Positions 1-9,340 of a DNA stretch of 64,000 nt are shown in pieces. The notes under the pieces are model-generated. The model saw only the letters and a program-made list of their open reading frames with translations, had not been told where the DNA came from and searched no databases. Numbering within the stretch: the first letter of the stretch is position 1; each line of letters starts with the position of its first letter. A program made the position numbers and the translations under genes. Origin of the DNA: Qipengyuania polymorpha. GTDB taxonomy: Bacteria > Pseudomonadota > Alphaproteobacteria > Sphingomonadales > Sphingomonadaceae. The DNA is taken from assembly GCF_019711435.1 (NCBI RefSeq), contig NZ_JAIGNK010000003.1, forward strand, positions 558,001 to 622,000, given 5' to 3'.

Positions 1-1053
1 ATCGGGCGCGGGCGCATCGGGCATGACGGTCCAGAAACCGCCGGCCTCGGCATAGGGCGTGGTCATCGGTCCGCTGCGGTGGCGGCGATGCTCGATAATG
101 GCCTTGGCCATGCGCACCGTGCCTTTCAGCGTGCTGCCGATGAACTGGTCGCTCTCCGTCTCCCAGCTCGATACGTAGTCGATATGGTCCTGCAGGTCCG
201 AACCCACGGCAGGCTTGTCGAGCACGACATCGATGCCATGCTCCTTCAGGTGCTCGGCCGGGCCGATGCCCGATAGCATGAGGATTTGCGGCGAATTGAA
301 CGCACCCGCCGACAGCACGACGCCGCCGCGCGCCTTGACCGTGCGCTCGCGCTTGCCGACCGAATAGGTGACCCCCGTCACCCGCCCCTCTGCGATTTCC
401 AGCCGCTGGACGGTCACGCCGATACGAATGTCGAGATTCTCCGAACCGCGCTTGGGCTCGACATAGGCACGCGCGGCGGACCAGCGTTCGCCGTCCTTCT
501 GCGTGACCTGGTATAGTCCGAAACCGGCCTGTTTCTCACCGTTGAAATCAGCATTAAGCGGCAGCTGCAATTCCTGCGCCGCTTCGACGAAAGCCATACT
601 GCCTTCGTTGGCGTATTTCTGGTCGCTGACCCACAGCGGGCCGTCCTGCCCGTGATACTGGCTTTCGCCGCGCACATTGTGTTCGGCGCGCTTGAAGTAG
701 GGCAGCACGTCGTCATAGGCCCAGCCGGTGCAGCCAAGTTCCGCCCAATTGTCGTAATCCCATTTGTTGCCGCGGATGTAGACCATGGCGTTGATGGCCG
801 AGGAGCCGCCAAGGCCCTTGCCGCGCGGCTGGTAGCCGACGCGGCCGTTGAGCCCCTTCTGCGGTACGGTCTCGTACATGTAGTTGGCGGCCTTGTTCGG
901 GATGGCCAGCATGCCGGGCATGGTGATGCGGAAGCCGTTGTTGCGCCCTCCGGCCTCGAGCAGGCACACTTTCTTGCCGGAATCAGCCAGCCGTCCGGCA
1001 ACCGCGCTGCCGCCGCTGCCTCCGCCGACGACGATAACGTCGAACTCGTCCAT
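1..1053 (-). CDS. GMC-family (choline dehydrogenase-like) oxidoreductase, C-terminus cut by window edge
   Basis: FAD-dependent alcohol or choline dehydrogenase of the glucose-methanol-choline family. The frame opens at the ATG ending at 1053, behind a good AGAGGAG ribosome site, and stays open to base 1. That gives 351 codons; a full member has about 530, so the C-terminal substrate domain with its catalytic His lies outside the window. The N-terminus has the dinucleotide-binding motif [18 protein letters not shown] (residues 4-21), and the second GMC signature region ([16 protein letters not shown]) follows. It lies 27 bases downstream of the desaturase gene on the same strand, so the two may be co-transcribed. 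The substrate cannot be read from the sequence. Confidence 0.9.
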   Translation of the reverse strand, partial: MDEFDVIVVGGGSGGSAVAGRLADSGKKVCLLEAGGRNNGFRITMPGMLAIPNKAANYMYETVPQKGLNGRVGYQPRGKGLGGSSAINAMVYIRGNKWDYDNWAELGCTGWAYDDVLPYFKRAEHNVRGESQYHGQDGPLWVSDQKYANEGSMAFVEAAQELQLPLNADFNGEKQAGFGLYQVTQKDGERWSAARAYVEPKRGSENLDIRIGVTVQRLEIAEGRVTGVTYSVGKRERTVKARGGVVLSAGAFNSPQILMLSGIGPAEHLKEHGIDVVLDKPAVGSDLQDHIDYVSSWETESDQFIGSTLKGTVRMAKAIIEHRRHRSGPMTTPYAEAGGFWTVMPDAPAPD

Positions 1054-1080
1054 CAATGAAACTCCTCTCGATTCGAGAGG

Positions 1081-2037
1081 TTAGGCAGGCTCGGCCTCGC
1101 CTGCAATCGGGTTTTCATCCGCAACCGTTTTGTCCACCGCTGTGCCCGATGTCCGTTCGAGCCAGGCAGCCCGAATCTGGTCGCTGGTCTGGCGGCTGCC
1201 GTCATGTGTCCAGCCCGGTTCGCGCAGGAGATAGGACAGCTTGTGTTTCCAGGGGCTGCGCCACATGTCCTGCGCGATGCCGATCCATTCATGGAAGACC
1301 GCCCACAGGAGGTTGAAGCTGCCCAATTGCTTGACGATGCCATAGCGGATTTTCTCGTCACGTGTTTCCGGCTCGAACGTGCCGAACAGCTTGTCCCAGA
1401 CGATGAAGACGCCCGCGTAATTGCGGTCGAGATAGCGCGGGTTGGTCGCATGGTGGACGCGGTGGTGGCTCGGCGTGTTCATCACCGCCTCGAACCAGCG
1501 CGGCATGCGGTCGATGGCCTCGGTGTGAATCCAGAACTGGTAGATGAGGTTGAAGCCGCCGCAGATGGCAATCATCACCGGGTGGAAGCCGAGCAGCACC
1601 AGCGGCAGCGCGAAGGCGAAGCCCAGCGTGAGGAAGCCGGTCCATGTCTGGCGGAGCGCGGTCGAGAGGTTGTAGTGCTGGCTCGAATGGTGGTTCACAT
1701 GGCTCGCCCAGAACCAGCGCACGCGGTGCCCGAAGCGGTGGACCCAGTAATATTTGAGGTCGTCGAGCACGAAGCACAGCGGCCAGGCCCACCATACGGC
1801 CCACCATTCGGGGCCGAAGTCGAACAGGCGGTATTCCCACACGAACAGGTAGAGCGCGAGGAACAGTCCGCCGAACAGCAGGCCCGAAACCGTGCTGCCG
1901 AGGCCGAAAGCGAGGCTGGTGAGCGTGTCCTTCGGCTCGTAGGCATGGCGGTTCTTGCGCCACGCCCACACCATCTCGATGAGGACGAGCGCGACGAAAC
2001 CGGGCACGGCATATTCGGTGGGCGAGAAATCGGGCAT
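1081..2037 (-). CDS. Sterol desaturase / fatty acid hydroxylase family membrane protein
   Basis: A 318-residue di-iron membrane oxygenase of the fatty acid hydroxylase superfamily. The histidine clusters HRFGH, HVNHH and HHRVHH are visible in the middle of the protein, as expected for the di-iron ligands, and several hydrophobic membrane spans precede and separate them. The C-terminal 60 residues are hydrophilic. Enzymes of this family hydroxylate or desaturate lipid chains or sterols; the substrate here is unknown. The organism appears to make sphingolipids (spt at 32079-33335), so a lipid hydroxylase role is plausible, but that is inference. It sits just upstream of the GMC oxidoreductase on the same strand. 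Confidence 0.88.
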   Translation of the reverse strand: MPDFSPTEYAVPGFVALVLIEMVWAWRKNRHAYEPKDTLTSLAFGLGSTVSGLLFGGLFLALYLFVWEYRLFDFGPEWWAVWWAWPLCFVLDDLKYYWVHRFGHRVRWFWASHVNHHSSQHYNLSTALRQTWTGFLTLGFAFALPLVLLGFHPVMIAICGGFNLIYQFWIHTEAIDRMPRWFEAVMNTPSHHRVHHATNPRYLDRNYAGVFIVWDKLFGTFEPETRDEKIRYGIVKQLGSFNLLWAVFHEWIGIAQDMWRSPWKHKLSYLLREPGWTHDGSRQTSDQIRAAWLERTSGTAVDKTVADENPIAGEAEPA

Positions 2038-2044
2038 GGTCGCG

Positions 2045-2440
2045 CTACTTTATAGCCTCAATTCGCTGAACCCAAGCTGGCGCATCATCGAGCACCAGTC
2101 TGGCTGCGCCGTAACGCTTTTCGGCGGTGTCGATGACGAGCGTGTCGCCCTCGATTGCGGCGCTGGCTGCGGCGGTGAGGATGCGGCCTGCGAAATGCGT
2201 CCCGTGCGGACGCAGCAGCAGGATGTTTCCCGATGCGTCTGACAGCAAGGCACCGCGGCCTTCGCTGTCGAGCGACAGTTTCTCGGCGTCGAAACCGTCG
2301 ACCGCCTCACCGGCAGCGCGGCGCGCGTCCTCCTCGCTTTCCAGCTTGCGCTCGGGGCCGAGCTTCAGGCTCCAGGCAATGCCTGCGAGGAGGAGGATAG
2401 CGGCAAGCGAGCCGAAGAATTGCAGCAGTTGCGGGTCCAT
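2045..2440 (-). CDS. Small membrane-anchored protein of unknown function
   Basis: A 131-residue protein I do not recognise. The chosen ATG (2440) begins MDPQLLQFFG and leads straight into a transmembrane segment (about residues 4-25); a longer reading to 2515 would add an unlikely prefix. The rest is soluble and rich in acidic residues and Ala, with alternating hydrophobic strands such as GNILLLRPHGTHFAGRIL that suggest a small beta fold. It ends 7 bases before the desaturase start at 2037, so these minus-strand genes are probably one operon. It is probably an inner-membrane protein with its soluble domain on one face. Confidence 0.7.
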   Translation of the reverse strand: MDPQLLQFFGSLAAILLLAGIAWSLKLGPERKLESEEDARRAAGEAVDGFDAEKLSLDSEGRGALLSDASGNILLLRPHGTHFAGRILTAAASAAIEGDTLVIDTAEKRYGAARLVLDDAPAWVQRIEAIK

Positions 2441-2548
2441 GAGGCATAGCGGATTGGCACGGGGCGCGCTTTCCAGCAAGCAGATGTGGACGAGACCCGC
2501 AGGTTCGAGATCCACGCAAGCCTGCTGCTGCGCGACAGCCGCCAGCGG

Positions 2549-2983
2549 TCACCCGCCCTTGGCGAGCATTTCCATCGTCGGGCGAATGGCAGAGGTGCTG
2601 TAGCCGGCCGCAGACGCCTTTTGCTCGATATCATCGAGGTCCGCCCCGGCCTTTGCCTGCACCATGGCCCACAGCAGCGTCGAGCGCGTGCCCGAGCGGC
2701 AATAGCCGAGCACCTTATCGCCGCCCTTCGCAAGCGCGTCCTGCATCGCGTCGACCTGCGGCAGGCTGAAGCCCGCCGAGCTTACCGGCACTTCGCTGAA
2801 ACCCATTCCGAGCTGCCTTGCCGCCGCGCCGATTTCGGCGGCGCTGGGCTGGTCAGGTGCCTCGCTGTCCGGACGATTGCAGATGATATGGGTGAAACCT
2901 TCTGCCTTGGCCGTCTCGACATCGGCGACGTCGATTTGCGGCGAAGCCCAGAACTTCTCGGTCAATTGCTTGAACTGGCTCAT
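2549..2983 (-). CDS. TIGR01244-type sulfur transferase / DUF442 phosphatase-like protein
   Basis: A 144-residue protein resembling the N-terminal phosphatase-like domain of Blh-type proteins (DUF442, TIGR01244). It carries a cysteine loop, YCRSGTRS, near residues 94-101, which matches the C-x5-R active-site loop of dual-specificity phosphatases and rhodanese-like sulfur transferases. The upstream motif [19 protein letters not shown] is typical of the family. The ATG overlaps the TerC stop by four bases (ATGA), so translation is probably coupled. In other alphaproteobacteria the family is linked to sulfide or sulfur metabolism; nothing nearby confirms that here. Confidence 0.8.
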   Translation of the reverse strand: MSQFKQLTEKFWASPQIDVADVETAKAEGFTHIICNRPDSEAPDQPSAAEIGAAARQLGMGFSEVPVSSAGFSLPQVDAMQDALAKGGDKVLGYCRSGTRSTLLWAMVQAKAGADLDDIEQKASAAGYSTSAIRPTMEMLAKGG

Positions 2984-3792
2984 GTGTCGAATCCCTTTGT
3001 TGCGGCTGGCACGCGGCGTTTGCGCTGGACCATGTTGAGGATTTCCACCCCCACCGAAAAGCCCATCGCCGCGTAGATATAGCCCTTGGGGACGTGGAAG
3101 CCGAAGCCGTCGGCAATCAGCACGAGGCCGATCATCACGAGAAACGCCAGCGCCAGCATGACGAGTGTCGGGTTCTTCTCGATAAATTTCGCCAGCGGGT
3201 CGGCGGCGACCATCATGATGCCGACGGTGATGACCACGGCGATCACCATGATGGGTATCTCGTCGGTCATGCCCACCGCGGTGAGAATCGAATCGACCGA
3301 GAAGACAAGGTCGATGGCGACGATTTGCGCGATGACCGCACCGAATGTTGCCTTGACCGCATCGGCCGTACCGGGCGTCTTGTCGAGCAGGTCACCCGAA
3401 TTGTCTTCCGGCTCCATCGAGTGGTGGATTTCCTTGGTCGCCTTCCACAGCAGGAACAGCCCGCCTGCGAGCAGGATGAGGTCGCGGCCCGAGAAGGCCG
3501 TTTCGAAGGTCGGCTCGCCATAGGGCCCGGGCTGTCCCTCGATGCCGAGATCGAACAGGGGTGTCTGCAAGGTCACCAGCCAGCCGATCAGCATCAGCAT
3601 GCCGATGCGCATGATGAGCGCCAGCGAGAGGCCGATACGCCTTGCCCGCTGCTGCTGGTGTTCGGGCAGCTTGTTCGAAAGGATGGCAATGAAGATGAGG
3701 TTGTCGACCCCGAGAATGACCTCGAGCATGATGAGCGTGAGCAGCGCGAGCCATGTTGCAGGGTCGGAGAACAGGGTTATCAGGTAATCCAT
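2980..3792 (-). CDS. TerC-family integral membrane protein
   Basis: A multi-span membrane protein of the TerC family, some of whose members export metals such as manganese. From the ATG at 3792 ([11 protein letters not shown]) the product has 270 residues. An ATG six codons upstream is possible, but the inner one matches the family start. The family signature [19 protein letters not shown] lies near the N-terminus, and a second acidic membrane motif ([17 protein letters not shown]) lies in the middle; the aspartates are likely metal-site residues. It is the first gene of a two-gene unit with the TIGR01244 protein, whose start overlaps its stop. Confidence 0.9.
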   Translation of the reverse strand: MDYLITLFSDPATWLALLTLIMLEVILGVDNLIFIAILSNKLPEHQQQRARRIGLSLALIMRIGMLMLIGWLVTLQTPLFDLGIEGQPGPYGEPTFETAFSGRDLILLAGGLFLLWKATKEIHHSMEPEDNSGDLLDKTPGTADAVKATFGAVIAQIVAIDLVFSVDSILTAVGMTDEIPIMVIAVVITVGIMMVAADPLAKFIEKNPTLVMLALAFLVMIGLVLIADGFGFHVPKGYIYAAMGFSVGVEILNMVQRKRRVPAATKGFDT

Positions 3793-4050
3793 GGGCGAGT
3801 GCGATGCCAAGCCGGGCGCGTTCTGACAAGTGAAACCGCCCGTCGCGTGCCATGCGAAAATGTCACATTTGAGCCCTACAAGGAGGCCTCGCGCTAAATT
3901 ATTCGCATGACGCGAATTTTCGCGCTATGCACGAAGCTGATGCGGGAGGATTTTTTGAAATCTCATGCCCGCACGCGCCAGGCACGCCTTGCGGCCCACG
4001 TGTCGGCGCTCGCGATTACCCGGGCTGCGCGACAAGGTATTTTACGACTT

Positions 4051-4827
4051 ATGGGTTACGACAAAGGGCGGCGCCGCGGACGGGACAAGCGCGACAATAT
4101 CGGCGAGGACAGCTACGATCCCTTCGGTGGTCCTCCGGGCGATTTCGGTGGCGGTGGCTTCGGCGGCGGTGACCGTGGCGGCTTCGGCGGCGGCGATCGC
4201 GGCGGCTTCGGCGGCGGTGACCGCGGTGGTTACGGCGGCGGAAACCGCGGTGGTGGCGGCGGCTTCGGCGGCGGCAACCGTGGCGGAGGCGGCTTCGGCG
4301 GCGGTCCGCGTGGCGGTGGCGGTGGTGGCAACCGCATGCCAGCCCAGGTTGTCGGCACCGGCAAGGGCACGGTGAAGTTCTTCAACAGCCAGAAGGGCTT
4401 CGGCTTCATCCAGCAGGAAACCGGCGGCGAAGACATCTTCGTCCACATCAGCGCTGTCGAGCGTGCGGGTCTCGAAGGCCTGGCAGAAGGCCAGGAACTC
4501 GAATTCAACCTCGTCGACCGTGGCGGCAAGGTTTCGGCTCAGGACCTGCAGATTGTCGGCGATGTGATTGCCGTCGAATCGCGTAGCGAAGCGCCGCGCC
4601 GCGAGCTGACCGGCGAGAAGGCGACCGGGACGGTCAAGTTCTTCAACTCGATGAAGGGCTTCGGCTTCCTCACCCGCGACGATGGCCAGCCCGACGCATT
4701 CGTGCACATCAGTGCTGTCGAGCGTTCGGGCCTTTCGCAGATCAACGAGGGCGAGCGTTACGAGTTCGACCTCGAAGTCGACCGACGCGGCAAGTATTCC
4801 GCGGTCAACCTGTCCCCCGCCGAATAA
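4051..4827 (+). CDS. Cold-shock protein with Gly-rich RGG-like N-terminus and two cold-shock domains
   Basis: An RNA/ssDNA-binding protein of 258 residues. Residues 1-25 are basic ([15 protein letters not shown]). Residues about 30-95 are repeats of GGFGGG alternating with DRGG or NRGG, similar to eukaryotic RGG boxes. Two complete cold-shock domains follow (about 105-170 and 190-255), each with the RNP1-like motif KGFGFI or KGFGFL and the RNP2-like motif FVHIS. Most bacterial cold-shock proteins are a single 70-residue domain. I chose the ATG at 4051 because its basic start looks native. The frame is open further upstream, including a TTG at 3955 behind GGAGGA, so a longer product cannot be excluded. 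A terminator follows at 4901. Confidence 0.88.
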   Translation: MGYDKGRRRGRDKRDNIGEDSYDPFGGPPGDFGGGGFGGGDRGGFGGGDRGGFGGGDRGGYGGGNRGGGGGFGGGNRGGGGFGGGPRGGGGGGNRMPAQVVGTGKGTVKFFNSQKGFGFIQQETGGEDIFVHISAVERAGLEGLAEGQELEFNLVDRGGKVSAQDLQIVGDVIAVESRSEAPRRELTGEKATGTVKFFNSMKGFGFLTRDDGQPDAFVHISAVERSGLSQINEGERYEFDLEVDRRGKYSAVNLSPAE

Positions 4828-4900
4828 GGCACGGACCGGTACCTTCGCGAGGCGTTTGACCAAAGCGCTGCGAAGGAATAGATCGCTGGCAAACACGCAG

Positions 4901-4941
4901 ATGGCGGTTCCCATATCCGGGGCCGCCATTTGTCTTTTATT
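4901..4941 (+). terminator. Probable intrinsic terminator after the cold-shock gene
   Basis: A 7-bp stem (ATGGCGG at 4901-4907 pairing with CCGCCAT at 4923-4929) is followed by a T-rich stretch (TTGTCTTTTATTT). It lies 73 bases after the cold-shock stop and just before the argD ribosome site AGGAG at 4945. Confidence 0.6.
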
Positions 4942-4962
4942 TCCTGAGGAGAGCCCACGAAC

Positions 4963-6153
4963 ATGTCGATCAGCCCGCTGATGCCCGTTTATCCCCGCTG
5001 CGGTGTGCGCCCCGTGAAGGGCGATCATTGCCACCTCATCGACGAAGACGGCACCCGCTATCTCGACTTTGCCAGCGGTATCGCGGTGAACCTGCTCGGG
5101 CACAGCCATGCGGGCCTCATCGGCGCGATCCAGAAGCAGGCCGAGACCCTGATGCATGTCTCGAACCTCTATGGCAGCCCGCAGGGTGAGGCACTGGCGC
5201 AGAGGCTCGTCGACAAGACTTTTGCCGACACGGTCTTTTTCACGAACTCGGGCGCAGAAGCGGTCGAATGCGCGATCAAGACCGCGCGTGCCTATCACCA
5301 GCACGAAGATGGCGATTCGAACCGCACCGAGCTGATTACCTTCACCAACGCCTTCCACGGCCGCACGATGGCCACCATCAGCGCCTCGAACCAGGAAAAG
5401 ATGCACAAGGGCTTCTACCCGATGCTCGCCGGGTTCCAGTATGCCGAGTTCGACAATCTCGAAAGCGCCAAGGCCCTCGTCAGCGACAAGACGGCAGGCT
5501 TCCTCGTCGAACCCATTCAGGGCGAGGGCGGCATCCGCCCGGCGTCGGACGCATTCATCCAAGGCCTCAAGGCGCTCTGTGACGAGCACGATCTCATGCT
5601 CGTGTTCGACGAGGTCCAGTGCGGCGTGGCCCGCACCGGCAAGCTGTACGCTTATGAGCATTACGGCATCGAGCCCGACATCATGGCCAGCGCCAAGGGT
5701 ATCGGCGGCGGCTTCCCCTTCGGCGCCTGCCTCGCCACCGAAAAGGCGGCACGCGGGATGGGGTTCGGCACGCATGGCTCGACCTACGGCGGCAATCCGC
5801 TCGCCATGGCGGCCGGCATGGCGGTGATGGACGCGGTGGCGAATGAGGAATTCCTCGCCGAAGTGACCGAGAAGGGCGAGCGCCTGCGCAGCCGTCTCGA
5901 ACAGTTCATCGGCAACTACCCCGACCTGTTCGACTTCGTGCGCGGCAAGGGCCTGATGCTCGGCATTCGCATGAAGGTCGAAAGCCGGCCTTTCTTCGTC
6001 CACCTTCGCGACAACCACCAGCTGCTCACCGTGGCTGCGGGCGACCAGACGCTGCGCGTCCTGCCGCCGCTGGTAGCAGGCGATGCGGAGTTCGACGAGT
6101 TCTTCGACAAGCTCTCCGCCGGCGCGGCGAGCTTCGACCCGGCGGCAAGCTGA
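4963..6153 (+). CDS. argD: Acetylornithine / succinyldiaminopimelate aminotransferase
   Basis: A class III PLP-dependent aminotransferase of 396 residues, the normal length. It should convert N-acetylglutamate semialdehyde to N-acetylornithine in arginine synthesis, and often the lysine-pathway analogue too. Visible motifs are [13 protein letters not shown] (PLP phosphate region), [30 protein letters not shown] (Asp binding the PLP nitrogen) and the Schiff-base lysine in [12 protein letters not shown]. The ATG has a good AGGAG site. The stop shares one base with the argF start (TGATG), so argD and argF form a translationally coupled arginine operon, probably followed by hslO. Confidence 0.93.
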   Translation: MSISPLMPVYPRCGVRPVKGDHCHLIDEDGTRYLDFASGIAVNLLGHSHAGLIGAIQKQAETLMHVSNLYGSPQGEALAQRLVDKTFADTVFFTNSGAEAVECAIKTARAYHQHEDGDSNRTELITFTNAFHGRTMATISASNQEKMHKGFYPMLAGFQYAEFDNLESAKALVSDKTAGFLVEPIQGEGGIRPASDAFIQGLKALCDEHDLMLVFDEVQCGVARTGKLYAYEHYGIEPDIMASAKGIGGGFPFGACLATEKAARGMGFGTHGSTYGGNPLAMAAGMAVMDAVANEEFLAEVTEKGERLRSRLEQFIGNYPDLFDFVRGKGLMLGIRMKVESRPFFVHLRDNHQLLTVAAGDQTLRVLPPLVAGDAEFDEFFDKLSAGAASFDPAAS

Positions 6154-7118
6154 TGGCAGGCGGCGACGCGCTCGACCTGGCCCCGGTGGTGAGGAACTTC
6201 CTCGACCTATCGGATGCGGGCGGGGACGCGATTGCCGCCATGCTCGCCGATGCGCAGGACCGCAAGGCTGCGCGCAAGGGCTGGTCGAAGGGTAAGGCTG
6301 ATACCGACGCGCCGCTCGCAGGGCACGTGCTCGGGATGATTTTCGAGAAGAACTCGACCCGCACTCGCGTCAGCTTCGATGTCGGCATGCGCCAGCTGGG
6401 TGGCTCGACGCTCATCCTTGATTCTGGAACGAGCCAGTTGGGCCGCGGCGAAAGCATCGCCGATACCGCCCGAGTGCTCAGCCGGATGGTCGATGCCATC
6501 ATGATTCGTACCGATGACCACGCCAAGGCCGAAGAACTGGCGCATCATGCCCATGTCCCGGTCATCAACGGCCTGACCGACCGCTCGCACCCCTGCCAGA
6601 TCGTTGCCGACCTCCTGACCATGGTCGAGCATGGCAAGGCCTTGCCGGGCCTCGAAGTCGCGTGGCTGGGTGACGGCAACAACGTGCTGCATTCGATTCT
6701 CGAGGCAGCGGGCATCTTCAAGTTCAACGTCCGGGTTGGTGTGCCGAAGGGCTACGAACCGGAAAGCGAATTCATCGAGATGGCCCGCAAGGGCGGTGCG
6801 AATGTCACGCTGACGCACGATGCCGAAGAAGCCGCGCGCGGGGCCGACATCATCGTCACTGACACATGGGTGTCGATGGGGCAGGACCATGCCCACAACA
6901 AGATTGCGGCGATGGCGCCCTTCCAGGTCGGCTCGAAACTGATGGGCCTCGCCAAGCCGGACGCGAAATTCCTCCACTGCCTGCCCGCGCATGTCGGCGA
7001 CGAGGTGACCGGGGAAGTGTTCGAAGGACCGCAATCGGTGGTCTTCGACGAGGCGGAGAACCGTATCCATGCGCAGAAGTCGGTCCTGCTCTGGTGCTTC
7101 GGGAAAATCGCGCCCTGA
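6153..7118 (+). CDS. argF: Ornithine carbamoyltransferase
   Basis: Makes citrulline from ornithine and carbamoyl phosphate. The carbamoyl-phosphate motif STRTR (in [13 protein letters not shown]), HPCQ (in [12 protein letters not shown]), the ornithine-side motif DTWVSMG and the HCLP loop (in [13 protein letters not shown]) are all present, and the 321-residue length is normal. The first residues are a little longer than in enteric enzymes. The start overlaps the argD stop by one base. Confidence 0.94.
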   Translation: MAGGDALDLAPVVRNFLDLSDAGGDAIAAMLADAQDRKAARKGWSKGKADTDAPLAGHVLGMIFEKNSTRTRVSFDVGMRQLGGSTLILDSGTSQLGRGESIADTARVLSRMVDAIMIRTDDHAKAEELAHHAHVPVINGLTDRSHPCQIVADLLTMVEHGKALPGLEVAWLGDGNNVLHSILEAAGIFKFNVRVGVPKGYEPESEFIEMARKGGANVTLTHDAEEAARGADIIVTDTWVSMGQDHAHNKIAAMAPFQVGSKLMGLAKPDAKFLHCLPAHVGDEVTGEVFEGPQSVVFDEAENRIHAQKSVLLWCFGKIAP

Positions 7119-7163
7119 TTTCACCCCTGTAAATGGGCAAAGCGCCTTCCCATATGCCTGCGC

Positions 7164-8057
7164 ATGACCGAGACTGCAGAAACCTACTCCGGCCAAACGC
7201 TTGGCTTTACCATCCCCTCGCGTGACACGCGCGGCCGCATTGTGCGGCTCGACACGACCTTGGATGCGATCCTTTCCGCGCATGATTACCCCGCGCCCAT
7301 CAAGCACCTCCTCGCCGAAGCGCTGGTGCTGGTGACGCTGATGGGGTCGCTGCTAAAAGACGACGGCTCGCAAGTCACCATGCAGGCGCAGACAGAAGCG
7401 GGGGCGGTGAACCTGCTGGTGTGCGACTATCGCGGCGGGGAATTGCGCGGATACGTCGATTTCGACGCGGAGAAGCTGACCGAGCTCGGGGCCAACCCCT
7501 CGCTTTTCGCCTTGTTCGGGAAGGGCTATCTCGCCATCACCTTCGACGTTGCCAAGGGGAAGGGGCGCTATCAGGGCATTGTCCCGCTCGAAGGCGAAAC
7601 ACTGGCCCAGGCGTGCGAAATGTATTTCCTCCAGTCCGAGCAGGTCCCTACGCTCATGCGTTCGGCCGTGCGATCGGAAGGAGGGAAATGCCTCGCTGCA
7701 GGCATGCTCATCCAGCACTTGCCCGATGGGGAGGAAGGGCGCGAACGCCTCCATGCCCGGCTCGACCATCCCGAATGGGAGCACGTCGCCATCCTGGGTG
7801 GCACGGTCAAGCACGAGGAATTGCTCGACGCCGAGCTATCGCTCGAGGCGATTGTGTGGCGCCTGTTCCACGAGGAAGAGGAGGTTCGGATCGAAGGCGG
7901 CGCAGCGATTGAGCGCGGTTGCCGCTGTTCGGTGGAGCACTACCAGGATGTGCTTGCCAAGTTCCCCGAGGCCGACCGCGCAGACATGCGCGATGAGAAG
8001 GGAAAGATTGTGGTCGATTGCGCGTTCTGCTCGCGCAAGTTCCCTATCGAGGCGTGA
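7164..8057 (+). CDS. hslO: Hsp33 redox-regulated chaperone
   Basis: A 297-residue holdase that is switched on by oxidation. The C-terminal zinc site is complete: a CxC pair (RGCRCSVEHY) and a CxxC pair (CAFCSRKF) about 35 residues later. Upstream lies the GMLIQHLPDG region typical of Hsp33. It follows argF by 45 bases on the same strand, so some co-transcription is possible. Pairing of argF with hslO is commonly seen in sphingomonads, to my recollection. Confidence 0.92.
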   Translation: MTETAETYSGQTLGFTIPSRDTRGRIVRLDTTLDAILSAHDYPAPIKHLLAEALVLVTLMGSLLKDDGSQVTMQAQTEAGAVNLLVCDYRGGELRGYVDFDAEKLTELGANPSLFALFGKGYLAITFDVAKGKGRYQGIVPLEGETLAQACEMYFLQSEQVPTLMRSAVRSEGGKCLAAGMLIQHLPDGEEGRERLHARLDHPEWEHVAILGGTVKHEELLDAELSLEAIVWRLFHEEEEVRIEGGAAIERGCRCSVEHYQDVLAKFPEADRADMRDEKGKIVVDCAFCSRKFPIEA

Positions 8058-8165
8058 GCGCTCTCGGACGAGATTTCATTTCGGCGCTGTTCCGGAACGG
8101 TTCATCGACGAAATATACCATAAGCAGTAAATCATCTGCGTTCCGGATGTGATAATAGTCGAGAC

Positions 8166-8582
8166 ATGAAACCGATGCCGAACCGTAAGTTTATCCGCAC
8201 AGCGGCCCTCGTGGCAGGCTTGCCCGCCGTTCTCTTGGGCGGCGCTGCGCTTGCCCAAGGCTCGCTGGCGATGCTCGATTCGCTCGACAAGGGCGGCTGG
8301 GAACTGCGTTATCGTGATGGCTCTACGTCTCGGAACCTGTGCGTCCGCAGCGGGCGGGAATTCATCCAGCTTCGCCATAGCGAAACCGGGTGCAATCGCT
8401 TCGTCGTCGAGGATGGCAAGGATGAGGTAACCGTGCAGTATACCTGTCGCGGGAACGGCTACGGCCGCACGAGCATCCGCAAGGAAGGCAATGGACTCGT
8501 CCAAATCGACAGCCAGGGCATCGTCGATGGCCGCCCGTTCCAGTTTTCGGCCGAAGCGCGGCACACCGGTCGCTGCCGATAG
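8166..8582 (+). CDS. Secreted small protein of unknown function
   Basis: A 138-residue protein with a clear Sec signal peptide: basic start, hydrophobic core VAGLPAVLLGGAALA, and likely cleavage after ALA-Q near residue 31. The mature part is about 107 residues with four cysteines (NLC, TGC, YTC, GRC), which could form two periplasmic disulfides, and beta-type alternation such as DEVTVQYTC. I do not recognise a named family. The upstream region (8058-8165) is AT-rich for this genome, so the gene probably has its own promoter. Confidence 0.75.
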   Translation: MKPMPNRKFIRTAALVAGLPAVLLGGAALAQGSLAMLDSLDKGGWELRYRDGSTSRNLCVRSGREFIQLRHSETGCNRFVVEDGKDEVTVQYTCRGNGYGRTSIRKEGNGLVQIDSQGIVDGRPFQFSAEARHTGRCR

Positions 8583-8610
8583 CCTTGCCCCCGCCCTTGC
8601 GAGCGCATAA

Positions 8611-9336
8611 TTGCGCCGCATGAGCGAATTTACTCCTGCAAAGCCCGGTCCCGCCGTCGTCCTGCTTTCGGGGGGGCTGGATTCGATGGTTACCGCTGCT
8701 CTTGCGAGGGAACAGGGGCATGACGTGCATGCCCTCACGATCGATTATGGCCAGCGGCATGTGCGCGAATTGGAATCCGCGCGGGCGATTGCGCAAAGGC
8801 TCGGTGTAGCGCGGCATGTCGAACTGCCACTCGACTTGCGCAAGTTCGGCGGTTCGGCGCTCACAGCCGATATCGAAGTGCCAAAGGATGGCGTGGGTGA
8901 CGATATTCCGGTTACCTATGTCCCGGCGCGCAATCTCGTGTTCCTCGCCCTGACCACCGCCTTTGCCGAGACTTCGGGCTCGCGAGATATCTTTATCGGG
9001 GTGAATGCGCTCGATTATTCGGGCTATCCCGATTGCCGACCGGAATTTATCGCGAGCTTTGCAGAAACCGCCCGGCTGGGGACCAAGCAGGGCGTCGAGG
9101 GCGAGCCCTTTACCATCCATGCGCCGCTCCAGCACATGAGTAAGGCGGATATAGCACGCGAGTGCCACCGCCTTGGTCTCGATCCGGCGTGGAGCTGGTC
9201 CTGCTATGACCCGACCGACGACGGCATGGCGTGCGGCGCCTGCGATTCCTGCCGTCTTCGCCGAAAAGGGTTTGAAGAAGCGGGACTTGTCGATACGACT
9301 GCCTATTCCAAGGACGCACCTGCCCTGACGGAGTAG
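8611..9336 (+). CDS. queC: 7-cyano-7-deazaguanine synthase
   Basis: Makes preQ0, the precursor of the tRNA base queuosine, from carboxydeazaguanine and ammonia using ATP. It has the PP-loop motif LSGGLDSMVTAAL near the N-terminus and a C-terminal zinc site with cysteines in SWSCYDP and ACGACDSCRLR. Total length is 241 residues from the ATG at 8611; a second ATG at 8620 (MSEFTPAK) is equally possible. The window also holds gluQ (44998-45828), which glutamylates queuosine in tRNA-Asp. Confidence 0.93.
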   Translation: MRRMSEFTPAKPGPAVVLLSGGLDSMVTAALAREQGHDVHALTIDYGQRHVRELESARAIAQRLGVARHVELPLDLRKFGGSALTADIEVPKDGVGDDIPVTYVPARNLVFLALTTAFAETSGSRDIFIGVNALDYSGYPDCRPEFIASFAETARLGTKQGVEGEPFTIHAPLQHMSKADIARECHRLGLDPAWSWSCYDPTDDGMACGACDSCRLRRKGFEEAGLVDTTAYSKDAPALTE

Positions 9337-9340
9337 AGAT

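Noticed and set aside
4042-6018. 658-codon minus-strand frame across the cold-shock and argD genes
   Set aside because: It is wholly antisense to two well-supported genes and its repetitive composition mirrors the Gly-rich arm.
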